A DNA stretch of 64,000 bases from NCBI GenBank assembly GCA_032622095.1, contig CP136061.1, positions 20,402,991 through 20,466,990 of the forward strand, written 5' to 3'. Source of the DNA: Siphonodentalium dalli. Its lineage: Eukaryota; Mollusca; Scaphopoda; Gadilida; Siphonodentaliidae. Shown in pieces: positions 31,970 through 42,414 of this stretch. A program made the translations under genes and the position numbers. The notes beneath the pieces are model-generated. The model did no database searches. It had not been told where the DNA came from and worked only from the letters and a program-made list of their open reading frames with translations. How positions within the stretch are numbered: the first letter of the stretch is position 1; the number at the start of each line of letters is the position of its first letter.

Positions 31970-32897
31970 TCTGTGGATCGGTTAGTGGAATATGTTGGCG
32001 ACGGAAGGGAAATTTGAGTGAGGGGAAAGGACCCAAAAGGGACTTGCTGCCTCTTTAGCGGAAACCCTGGCAAATGACAATAAAGTATAGAATTATCAAC
32101 TTTCATCAAGATCTGCAATGAGATGTACGAAGCTTGTGTATTATACACATGTGTATCCAGGGGAAATACACACAACTTGTTCATTCTTTTGTAATGACAA
32201 GACATCACCAATGTATCCTCATGTTGCGTTTTTGGGTGATCTGTCCATTTCAGTTGATAACATAATCATCATCTTGCAAGTTAATCCCTAAGGATACATG
32301 CACATTACACTGCATGTGCATTGCTTCAAACAATCATGCTAAAGCAGACCATGGCTAACCAAGGATACATGCACATTACACTGCATGTGCATTGATTGAG
32401 TATATGCTGCTGTTACACAAGTGAGTGTAATACACAAGTTTTATAAATCTCTCTGCTGATGAATTATGAATAATTTAGGATTTCATAAACAAATTATGAT
32501 ACCGGTATGTAGTGATGATGGATGTTAATTCAAATGATAGCTAATGTTATTATATTAATAATAAATAACAATCAAATCATGATATTTTGACCTGCATTCA
32601 GTTATGATGCCAGCTGATCAGTGTGCAAAATCAGGATGTCTGTTTGGGAGACAATGGGCCTCCTAATTCAAGCTGAAAAAGGCTGTGCCCAAAATAATGA
32701 ATTGCGCCAAAGGTAGAGCAGATGAAAACATATAAATATATATGTAAAAACTTCAGAAATTTCTCATTTGAGATAAAAAAAAATCAAATGTTCTTGAATC
32801 GGGTATTGAGTAAAATAAAGCGAAGACATCTAAATGCCAGCATCTAGCCATTTTATCTGAACATTCTGAGAAATGAAGAACACACCATTCTATTGTA
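31970..32897. other. No gene seen
   Basis: A short direct repeat of GGATACATGCACATTACACT lies near 32292 and 32363. Nothing else is recognisable. Confidence 0.5.
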
Positions 32898-33114
32898 TAC
32901 AGTAATGCTCTAAATAATCGACTCCTTAACCACAGAAGAATTATGGGTAATTTATCAGGATTTAGACGGAAATATGGCTTGTTGCCATTCATCGGAAAGC
33001 TCTCAATGAGAGCTTTCCGATGAATGGCAACAAGCCATATTTCCGACAAAATCCTGAAAAATTACTCATAATTCTGCTGTGGATAAGGAGTCGATCACTT
33101 ATGGCATTATTGTA
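32898..33114. mobile_element. Foldback MITE, ~215 bp (copy 4)
   Basis: Palindrome with the centre AGCTCTCAATGAGAGCT and ends TACAGTAATGC and GCATTATTGTA. Confidence 0.92.
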
Positions 33115-33264
33115 TACTTTTATAATTGAATGGGAAAGTCCATTCATGAGTGAATTGGTTAACATGTACTATCCTATGTCACAGAACATAATCATTTGAA
33201 AACTGCAAAGTTCCTCCTCCTCACTAAACTGACCGTTGCCACCAAGTAAAACAGTATTCTATTT

Positions 33265-33552
33265 GACAGAATGAGGTCCCCAGAGGGTGAAATTAGTGAT
33301 ACTACCCTGCACAGTGGGCTAGCATCACTAAATTCACCCTCTGATGATCTCATTCTGCTTAGACCTCATCTTCTGGGAAGTATCTATAATATCAAATTAA
33401 CATTGTATATATTTAGCTACGTTTCCCCTACTGTTCAGTATCTATATCCTTTAATTTGCAGAAGATAAAATGCATAATCGAGGTGACCAATGCGTGAACA
33501 TCACCAACTTCAACTGGGGAACTTCAATCTGATCCTAGGTCTCCCATAGTAG
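33265..33552. repeat. Repeat A copy (33.3 kb)
   Basis: It has AGAATGAGGTCCCCAGAGGG, an inverted CACCCTCTGATGATCTCATT, and the AACTTCAATCTGATCCTAGG tail. It abuts a TTAA-type element. Confidence 0.8.
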
Positions 33553-33556
33553 TTAA

Positions 33557-33948
33557 CCCTTTACCCAACAGAACGGCCCTGTGCCAATGCATTCTCTTAT
33601 ATATGCGAGTCGACCATAGGTCGCCTCGCATATATAAGAGAATGCATTGGCTTAACACATTAAAAATTATAAAATTGTTAAAGAATGTAAGAAAAAATGG
33701 TAAAAAGTGTTAAAAAAAGATTTTTTTTAGGCCAATGCATTCTCTTATATATGCGAGGCGACCTATGGTCGACTCGCATATATAAGAGAATGCATTGGCA
33801 CAGGGCATAACTGTAACTATCACAATGTGGTCAAGGAGCCGGATCCAATGATATCCATATTTGTATGGTTCTATTGAGACAGACCGAAGATATTTTAGGC
33901 TGTTGAAGCTTTATTTGGCCGGATTTGGCCGGTTTGTTGGGTAAAGGG
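33557..33948. mobile_element. TTAA-flanked composite hairpin element (392 bp, inverted)
   Basis: TTAA lies at 33553-33556 and 33949-33952; the ends are CCCTTTACCCAACA and TGTTGGGTAAAGGG. It contains two AATGCATTCTCTTATATATG hairpins, in the opposite orientation to 26690-27140. Confidence 0.88.
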
Positions 33949-33954
33949 TTAAGG

Positions 33955-34230
33955 CGTCAGCAGAATGAGGTTTAAAAGAGGGTGAATTTTGTGATACTAG
34001 CCCACCATGCTAATGACAGACACACTATTTGCCAGCTTGTATTCCTCAGAGTTGGCCCATGATTTCATGCATAAAACATGTCCCGTCTCTAAATTGATAG
34101 CGTCAGCAGAATGAGGTTGAAAAGGGTGAATTGTGTGAGGCTGGCCGCCGTGTGGGATAGCATCACTAAATTCACCCAATGTGGACCTCATTCTGCTAAT
34201 GACAGACGTACTATTTCAACACTTGATTTC
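33955..34230. repeat. Repeat A fragments (34.0-34.2 kb)
   Basis: AGAATGAGGTTTAAAAGAGG and a second AGAATGAGGTTGAAAAGGG with an inverted partner. They are diverged copies. Confidence 0.7.
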
Positions 34231-34600
34231 AAGTTATTGAATGTGGGGAAAACCCGTTAAATGACCATCTTTGCCTGCACTGCTTCTGGTGAAACTCTAT
34301 CCAAATCATCAAATATTAATATTCTGCATGTGGTGGCAATGATCATGTTGGCGTATATAGTGAGTAGAAATAGGTCAGACCAGCATATATAGTGAGGGGA
34401 AATAGGTCAGACCAGCGTATATAGTGAGGGAAAATAATCTGTTTTGCAGTTTGAATAATTAATATCATTAATACAACAATTGAATGGTTGGAGATGATAA
34501 GATGCAGTGGAAGAAAACATGATAGGGTGCATTATTATAGAGGTGAGGTGCTAAGGAAGGATTCCTGCCTCCATGTAATAAGTAATGGGGTAAGAGATAA
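34231..34600. other. No gene seen; short tandem
   Basis: A triplicate of GCGTATATAGTGAGNNGAAATAGGTCAGACCA lies at about 34352-34430. The rest is AT-rich and featureless. Confidence 0.5.
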
Positions 34601-34812
34601 TGTAATGCCCTAAATAATCTACTCCTTAACCACAGCAGAATTATGGGTAATTTTTCAGGATTTAGTCAGAAACATGGCTTGTTGCCATTCATCGGAAAGC
34701 TCTCAGTGAGAGCTTTCCTATGAATGGCAACAAGCCATATTTCCGACTAAATCCTGAAAAATTACCCATAATTCTGCTGTGGTTAAGGAGTCGATTATTT
34801 AGGGCATTACTA
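34601..34812. mobile_element. Foldback MITE, ~215 bp (copy 5)
   Basis: Palindrome from TGTAATGCCCTAAATAATC to GATTATTTAGGGCATTACTA. Confidence 0.92.
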
Positions 34813-35477
34813 TATTTGTAGTAAATGATGCAAAATTATCAGATTCTATCTGGACATTTGTAAGGCCATGCAAAGTCAATTTCATATTTCTCGTGCCAAA
34901 TATTTTGAAAATCATGAGCTTACGCATTTTTTAATTTGATTTTTTAGTAGTTCTGGGGCACACGCCAACGAAGTAATCCACCTCCACAACGGATAGCTCC
35001 GGGTCTTATTTCAGTTGTTTGAACATAATTACCATAGTTATCAATTATGGTAATGAATCTGAATCTGAACAAGGTAATAGATCTGTTCGATAAGGCTACA
35101 ACGATACACTTGTTCACGATATGATACGAAACACGATACATGATCAACGATCAAATAAACATAGTACACATGTAAACTTGAGAAATTATTGCAGGTTTTG
35201 CTTTTTTACACTAGCCCATCATCAGACATTACTTGATTTCCTGTATCATGATACACATGATATGATACATGTATCGTTCGAAAGTGTATCGTGATACATT
35301 GAATTCACAATGAATCGTTACAGCCCTACTGTTCGATTACATGTCCGTGCATTTGGTACAAATTAAAATTTCCCCTGATATATTAAAACGCGAATAAAAA
35401 TGTTGCAAGCAGATTTTGGGACAAAGTGTGCGAGTCTGAGAAAAGTAAATTGATTTTGCATGACCTAACCAGTCCCT
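34813..35477. other. No gene seen; ATGATACA-rich stretch
   Basis: From about 35100 to 35320, phrases like CGATACATGATC, ATGATACATGTATC and GTATCGTGATACATTG recur, the pattern of an old foldback element. No coding evidence. Confidence 0.45.
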
Positions 35478-35481
35478 TTAA

Positions 35482-36096
35482 CCCTTTGAGTGCTAGGTCC
35501 GATTTTTATATCAACCCATATACCATGTACCAATGCCTATGGTCGACTCGCATATATAAGAGAATGCATTGGCCTAACAATTTTTCATCATTTGTTATTA
35601 TTTTTTACAATTTTAATAATTTGTTCTTATATTCTTTAACAGACTTATTTTGTAGGTTTAGTGCCAGGGAATCTTACATTTTTCATGGGCATGAAAATTA
35701 TCACTATGAACACTTGGTGATAGTTTTGAGTTATAACATGTCCCTAAGGTTTTTTTTTTTTTTTTTTAGGGCCGATTTTACAGACCGTAAATTAGGGCCG
35801 ATTAGATCGGCCGGTGGCACTCAAAGAGTTAACCCTTTGATGAGGTTCATGACAGGAGCTGCACTGGTGCAGCATTAAAAACCATGTGCCAATGCATTCT
35901 CTTACAAATTTGAGTCTCCCACAGGGAACCTCAAATATATAAGAGATTTCCCTGACTTACAAGGTCAAGGTAAATATAGTTAGGCCAATGTATTCTCTTA
36001 TATATGCGAGGCGACATATGGGAGACTCACACATATAAGAGAATGCATTGGCACAGGGTTTTCGCAAAATTTCAGAAAGCTCCAGTCATGGAGGGG
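35482..36096. mobile_element. Two adjoining TTAA-flanked hairpin elements
   Basis: The first (35482-35828) has ends CCCTTTGAGTGCTAGG and CACTCAAAGAG. It is bounded by TTAA at 35478-35481 and 35829-35832. It also carries a T-run and a partial GCATATATAAGAGAATGCAT arm. The second (35833-36096) shares the middle TTAA and ends CAGTCATGGAGGGG before TTAA (36097-36100). It contains two diverged hairpins and is the fuller relative of 22438-22655. Confidence 0.82.
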
Positions 36097-36100
36097 TTAA

Positions 36101-36830
36101 AATATCAGATTCTATGGAAGGACACTGAAACAATGTCTTTGAAATCACAACACCAGTCTGTTCCAATTAAAGCTATATGCTAGATGTAACAAATGAAAAA
36201 TAGTTTAATGAGGTCATGGGATTTTGACTGCAAGAAAAAAATTCAGCGAATTGAATTGCATGAACCCCTTTAAATGAGAGTTTGCTGAATTTATATTATT
36301 GTCAATACCCATGAACATGTTAAATCCATTGTTTATTATTTATATTTACACACTTAAAGGCCCACTTAATTTTCAACCACCGATTAATTTTTGTATAGTG
36401 CTTTGATATATGGTTTTAATAACAATCTATGCCATAATATATGATTAAAATACTATAATTCATCACCATTTGAAACATATGTGTCTCAGAAGATGCCCAT
36501 AGAGAAATAGAAAACAGCTGAAATCATAGTAAGATTTTCCCCATTATGGCTCCCAGAATGCAACAGAATTCAAACTAAAAATGTGTTTTCAATGGAAGGG
36601 GAATAAGTCTATCTTTAAGATATAGAGTTATTCCCCCTCCATTGAAAATAATATAATTTGCACTACAATCCAGATGAAACTTAAGCACAAAAACACGTTG
36701 GTAACTCAACAAAAACAACATGTTCGCAGTTTATTACAACGGATATGTTCATAAAACAATGTTTTGGAGCTTCCTCTTTCAAATGGTACATAATATGGCA
36801 TATCTCATATATATTTTGAAGACCTCTGTC
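36101..36830. other. No gene seen; one short inverted repeat
   Basis: Near 36580-36650, TTTTCAATGGAAGGGGAATA pairs with TATTCCCCCTCCATTGAAAA around a short loop. The rest is AT-rich. Confidence 0.5.
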
Positions 36831-37395
36831 TGTATGTATGTTTGTTTGTTTGTTTGTCTGTCTGTCATTAATACAAATCTACGATTCTCGACCGATCGGG
36901 ACGAAACTTGGTACGTGAGTGTAGTTTGACCAGGCGGTGAACGTTGTCGTATTGGCGAGCCCGTGCGGCGCCCGCTTCGCGCATGCGCAGACGAGATCTC
37001 GGAAACGGGTGGAGCTATCGACTTGAAATTTGGTATGTGTATGTATCTTGCCCCGGATACGAATTTTATCGGGTCACCGAGCCCGTGCGACGTCAGCTTC
37101 GCGCATGCGCAGACGAGATCTCGGAAACGGGTAGAGCTATCGACTTGAAATTTGGTATGTGAATGTATCTTGCCCCGGATAAGAATTTTATCGGGTCGCC
37201 GAGCCCGTGCGACGCCAGCTTCGCGCATGCGCAGACCAGATCTCGGAAACGGGTGGAGCTATCGACTTGAAATTTGCTATGTGAATGTATCTTGCCCTTG
37301 AAATTTGGTTTTTGAATAGCGCTGGGTAGAGCTATCGACTTGAAATTTGGTTTTTGAATAGCCCGGACAACGTCGGGCTCATCGGCTAGTATGGA
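36831..37395. repeat. Dispersed element with 122-bp internal tandem units (copy 1)
   Basis: Three units carry GCGCATGCGCAGACGAGATC, TCGGAAACGGGTGGAGCTAT and CGACTTGAAATTTGGTATGT. It starts after AAGACCTCTGTCTGTATG and ends near GACAACGTCGGGCTCATCGG. The same element in the opposite direction is at 59035-59650. The GC-rich units stand out from the AT-rich surroundings. Confidence 0.85.
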
Positions 37396-37744
37396 AGGAC
37401 AGGACAGACCAATAACATAATAAGTCCTGTTAAAAAAAAAACGGGTTTATAAAAATGGATTGAATTAACTAATTTGAATGGACTGATGATGTGTTCTCAA
37501 ACCATATGATGGACGTGATATGCTATGATGGTGGATGTCCTAAACTGTCTGATGGATGTAATATGCTATAATGGTGGATGTCCTATATCAAATAGTAAAT
37601 GCGTGTACAATTCTTTGTTCTCTATTGATATCACATTATATGGAACACTATTCACTCCGTCCAGCGGGTATCGTCTTATGGCTGTTTTGAGCAACTTGTG
37701 CCTGCAAGTGAAACAGGAACATTGAAAATGGTGTCTACATTAGA
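37396..37744. other. No gene seen
   Basis: A short duplication of ATGGTGGATGTCCTA lies near 37530 and 37572. No coding evidence. Confidence 0.5.
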
Positions 37745-38150
37745 TCATGCCATGAATCTCTACTCTGGCTAATGCCCGTAGAGATCATATTCCTCAAGTA
37801 CAAAACCTTGGAACTTTTTGAAGTTTTGACAGGGAACCTTATAAAGTAGAAATAATAACATGGGGAATATATATCTTAGTTATTATCTGTTCCTTAATAA
37901 TGTACTTCACTGTAGGTGAAGGTCCCAACTTGAAATTTCACAATTTGAGCAAATTTGTGAGTTGGGACATTCACCTACAGTGAAGTACATTATTAAGGAA
38001 GAGATAACGCAAGAAATATACCCCCTGCATAATATTTTAGACTTTATAAGATTCCCTGTCAAAACTTCAAAAAGTTCCAAGGTTTTGTACTGGTGGAATA
38101 TGATCTCTACGGGCATTAGCCAGAGTAGAGATTCATGGCATGATCTCGTG
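37745..38150. mobile_element. Long foldback element (~400 bp)
   Basis: AGATCATGCCATGAATCTCT at the left returns inverted at the right end (AGAGATTCATGGCATGATCT). The arms pair with small gaps to a loop around 37940-37960 (inner arms AATGTACTTCACTGTAGGTG). It is not related to the other foldback families here. Confidence 0.85.
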
Positions 38151-38475
38151 TCATCATATGAATTTGTTGTTTTTGTTTTATAATTTAGACTTTTTTTTTA
38201 TACAGTTTATATTACATATATATAGTTATAACATACAAGTATATTCACAATAATATTATAACTATGTCAATTTCTTCCTTTTCTGTATTTCTTTCTATTT
38301 TTCTGCAATGCCACCTCAAACATAACAATTTTGACAATATAATTATAGGTGTTGCATTACCAGTCTATAGCCGAGCTGTTTTGTGCCATGTTGATATAGT
38401 TTGCTTTCCAAAGACAGTTCAACTACAATATATTGAGATGGACAACACCATCTAAACCCATCAACAAATTCCAAC
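38151..38475. other. No gene seen
   Basis: AT-rich; a 63-codon frame without motifs. Confidence 0.5.
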
Positions 38476-39105
38476 AGGAGTCCCAGATTAACAACAGGAG
38501 TCCCAGATTAACAGAGTCCCAGATTAACGGAGTCCCAGATTAACAACAGGAGTCCCAGATTAACAACAGGAGTCCCAGATTAACAACAGGAGTCCCAGAT
38601 TAACAACAGGAGTCCCAGATTAACAACAGGAGTCCCAGATTAACAACAGGAGTCTCAGATTAACAACAGGAGTCCCAGATTAACAACAGGAGTCCCAGAT
38701 TAACAACAGGAGTCCCAGATTAACAACAGGAGTCCCAGATTAACAACAGGAGTCCCAGATTAACAACAGGAGTCTCAGATTAACAACAGGAGTCCCAGAT
38801 TAACAACAGGAGTCCCAGATTAACAACAGGAGTCCCAGATTAACAACAGGAGTCCCAGATTAACAACAGGAGTCCCAGATTAACAACAGGAGTCCCAGAT
38901 TAACAACAGGAGTCCCAGATTAACAACAGGAGTCCCAGATTAACAACAGGAGTCCCAGATTAACGGAGTCCCAGATTAACAACAGGAGTCCCAGATTAAC
39001 GGAGTCCCAGATTAACAACAGGAGTCCCAGATTAACGGAGTCCCAGATTAACAACAGGAGTGCCAGATTAACGGAGTCCCAGATTAACGGAGTCCCAGAT
39101 TAACA
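38476..39105. repeat. 20-bp minisatellite, about 31 units
   Basis: The unit is AACAACAGGAGTCCCAGATT (20 bp), with a 16-bp variant (GGAGTCCCAGATTAAC) at both ends of the array and two units with a C-to-T change (GTCTC) spaced about 120 bp apart. The central units are otherwise identical. Confidence 0.95.
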
Positions 39106-39553
39106 ACAGGAGTCCCAGATTAACTTTGTGAAAGTCGATTGAGAGCTCCCATTCAACAGGAGTCCCAGATTAACTTTGTGAAAGTCGATTGAGAGCTCCC
39201 ATTCAACAGGAGTCCCAGATTAACTTTGTGAAAGTCGATTGAGAGCTCCCATCCAACAGGAGTCCCAGATTAACTTTGTGAAAGTCGATTGAGAGCTCCC
39301 ATCCAACAGGAGTCCCAGATTAACTTTGTGAAAGTCGATTGAGAGCTCCCATCCAACAGGAGTCCCAGATTAACTTTGTGAAAGTCGATTGAGAGCTCCC
39401 ATCCAACAGGAGTCCCAGATTAACTTTGTGAAAGTCGATTGAGAGCTCCCATCCAACAGGAGTCCCAGATTAACTTTGTGAAAGTCGATTGAGAGCTCCC
39501 ATCCAACAGGAGTCCCAGATTAACTTTGTGAAAGTCGATTGAGAGCTCCCATA
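39106..39553. repeat. 50-bp minisatellite, 9 units, grown from the 20-bp array
   Basis: Each unit is the 20-bp repeat core (AACAGGAGTCCCAGATTAAC) plus 30 bp starting TTTGTGAAAGTCGATTGAGA and ending GCTCCCATCC. The first two units have CATTC and the last CATAC in place of CATCC. It follows the 20-bp array without a gap. Confidence 0.95.
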
Positions 39554-39645
39554 CAAATTTCTCAACTAATCCACACAGAATAATCTTTATTTTATTCAAC
39601 CATTGATTTTGCCCTCTATTCTATAGTTATTGGTTTTCAGGTTAA

Positions 39646-40016
39646 AGACATATTATGTACTAGTTCGGGTGTGTGAAACTGATAAGTTAGTATTCAGGCA
39701 CCATGACAACTGGAGGGATATAACATCCTACTAACATCGCCGAAAAAGTTGAAGCAAATCGACCGTACCACTCCATAGAAAACATCATCAAAACTACGCT
39801 CAATTGTAAATATTTACTAATCGATTCGGGATGCATCTACCGGCGATAAACTAATGAAAACAATATTGTCATCGACAGTCACGGCATTTAATTAATATAT
39901 ATGAATGACGGTGTGTGTTGTCAATTTGGATATACTATTTGTGTAAAAATTACTACTTAGAACAAGATTATTCTCCATTTCTATTTGATCACCAAACTGG
40001 AGTGTTTCATATCACT
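39646..40016. mobile_element. TTAA-flanked ~370-bp element (copy 3)
   Basis: TTAA lies at 39642-39645 and 40017-40020; it begins AGACATATTATGTACTAG and ends TTTCATATCACT. It is colinear with 11820-12187. Confidence 0.85.
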
Positions 40017-40314
40017 TTAAAGCTTTATAATTTAAGTACACAAAAACTTAAATAATTGTTAGAGGACAATATTTGATCGAGTTGTATGAATATGATTTTG
40101 TTCATGAATATTTATGAGGTATTTTGTTTGGTTTTGGAGTGATATCTCAAGTCTCAAGTCAACAGCAATTTTTTTATTTAGGAGTTGTATGAATATGATA
40201 TTTGCTCATGAATAATTATGAGCTATTTTGTTTGGCATAAATACTCCTTTGACTTCTATTGTATTATGCTAATACATTTGAATATCAAGTATATAATATT
40301 TGTAAACATTAGCA
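40017..40314. repeat. Diverged direct duplication
   Basis: GAGTTGTATGAATATGAT...CATGAATA...TATGAG.TATTTTGTTTGG occurs twice, near 40079 and 40182. No gene. Confidence 0.55.
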
Positions 40315-40935
40315 AGGCTTGAAATAGTTTGTCTGTCATTTGCAGAATGAGGTCCACAGAGAGTGAATTTAGTGACGCAATAATCGTGCAAGGTGGGCTA
40401 GCATCACCAAATTCACCTTCTGGGAACCTCATTCCACTTAGGCCTCAACCGCTATGGGAGACCTAGGATCAGATTGAAGTTTCCCAGTTGAAATTGGTGA
40501 TGTTCACCCATTAATCACCTCGATTATGCATTTTATCTTCTGCAAATTAGGGGATATAGAAACTGAACAAAAGGGAAAAAGTAACTAAAAACAATGTTAA
40601 TTTGAGACTATAGATACTTTCCAGAATATGAGGCCTAAGCAGAATGAGGTCACCAGAGGGTGAATTTAGTGATGCAAGCTCACTGTGCAGGTTGGCATCA
40701 CTAAATTCACCCTCTGGGGACCTCATTCTGCACATGACAGACACACCGTTTCAAGGCTTGAACATGAGCTAAACTCAAACAAACAGGGACATGTGTACTG
40801 AAACAAACAGGGACATGTGTACTGATGCAGCGTTAAGATCGTCGCATATATAAGAGAATTTGCAAGAAAAAATCTGCGGGCTAGCATCACCAAATTCACC
40901 CTCTGGGGACCTCATTCTGCTTACACCTCAGCAGA
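40315..40935. repeat. Repeat A copies (40.3-40.9 kb)
   Basis: A full copy with two foldback pairs (AGAATGAGGTCCACAGAGAG; AGAATGAGGTCACCAGAGGG and inverses) runs to about 40765. A fragment CACCCTCTGGGGACCTCATT lies near 40897. Between them is a short piece of the GCATATATAAGAGAAT hairpin. Confidence 0.78.
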
Positions 40936-41797
40936 AGAAGGCTTGTGTGCGAACCCTGTGCACAAACTCCTTCCCCTGGATATAGATATCAAACTGATGC
41001 CAATTTCATTTTTGATACAAAAAGCAGTCTGTGATATGAATTTTATTGAAGGTAGGAAAATATTTTAATCTTGGTCTAAATAGGGAATATATTTTACACT
41101 AGTGCGTGAACTGGTTAACGTTATTTGTTGTGACACGATTGTAAAATGAGAACCAGAGGTTCGAGTTGTACCTAGCGGCACTACAAATGAGTGCAGTTTT
41201 TAACGAGTTAACCAGTTCTATGTTACAAACCCCGGAGATGGTTGATTACAAAATACATGTACTAAAATTGAAGCTGGTACTACCTTATGTAATTGAACAA
41301 CTTAGTCATTTAGACAGAGTATACCTCATAATAATGAAGGAATTTTCTGTTACAGTTGACGTCGTTGCCAAGAACATTTTGTAACCATCTGTATTTTGCA
41401 GTATTTATCAAATACATGTATGTTTACACTAAAAATAAAGCAATCGGTGTGTAATAAATGAAACTATCAGAGTGCGTAATAAATGAAACTATCAGAACAA
41501 TATCAACCTATATTCATCCAAGACTTTAACTATATAAGGAATGACTGGAAGATCAGTTGGGGTCATTGGGTAATGACCGGCAAAGTAATTAAACAAAGTG
41601 TATAAATTCGGAAGGGATTCACACACAATTTGTTTAATTACTCTGCTCATCTCTTATGATTTTTTGCCATTATTAAAAGAGATATTTGATACCACAATGC
41701 AAATGCCCCCAAAATAAAATCACACACAAATATAAACAAACCGGCATCAAAACAGCTGATTGGAAAACCCGACAACTGGAGTTGAAAGTGCGCCCAA
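40936..41797. other. No gene seen
   Basis: A 72-codon frame at 41166-41384 has no domain or splice context; it is possible but unsupported. A short duplication of GTAATAAATGAAACTATCAG lies near 41451-41495. Confidence 0.45.
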
Positions 41798-42014
41798 TAC
41801 AGTAATGCTCTAAGTAATCGACTCCTTAACCACAGGAGAATTATGGGTAATTTTTCAGGATTTAGTCGGAAATATGGCCTGTTGCCATTCATCGGAAAGC
41901 TCTCGGCGAGAGCTTTCCGATGAATGGCAACAAGCCATATTTCCGACTAAATCCTGAAAAATTACCCATAATTCTCCTGTGGTTAAGGAGTCGATTACTT
42001 AGAGCATTATTGTA
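41798..42014. mobile_element. Foldback MITE, ~215 bp (copy 6)
   Basis: Near-perfect palindrome with the centre AGCTCTCGGCGAGAGCT. Both arms carry the same private changes (AAGTAATCG; ATTCTCCTGTGG and inverse), so the arms have stayed matched. Confidence 0.93.
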
Positions 42015-42414
42015 TAACAACATGCGGCGAGTGCATGATCGACTTGAAGTGACGCAGGTGAGTTCATTGCTTTTTATGAAGTGGAGGTATCAGTTATTTC
42101 TTGATAAACCTTGGAAACATTCATGTAAACAGTATCCAACTGATGACAATTCCAATGACAATTTTAACCACAACTGAATGTCAGAATGTATAGGAAAATA
42201 TTGTTTTCTTAAATTAACTAGCAGTTTTTGACTGGCCACTGGAGAGGGTCCAGGACACAAGCTTTCCAATTAAATTTATAACCTGACACCCCACCCCCAA
42301 GGTTGAAAAATTTCAAACTGATGGCCATTTCAGTCCAATATTTTTGGTCCAAAAACAATAAATTCCCTCCTAATAAATTGTTTGAAAATCAAACTACAAG
42401 AACAATTTCAACCT

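Noticed and set aside
38476-39553. CRISPR-like or coding repeat array
   Set aside because: Plain tandem minisatellite without spacers; no open frame with a start or splice context.
41166-41384. 72-codon gene
   Set aside because: No recognisable family and no supporting signals; cannot be told from chance.
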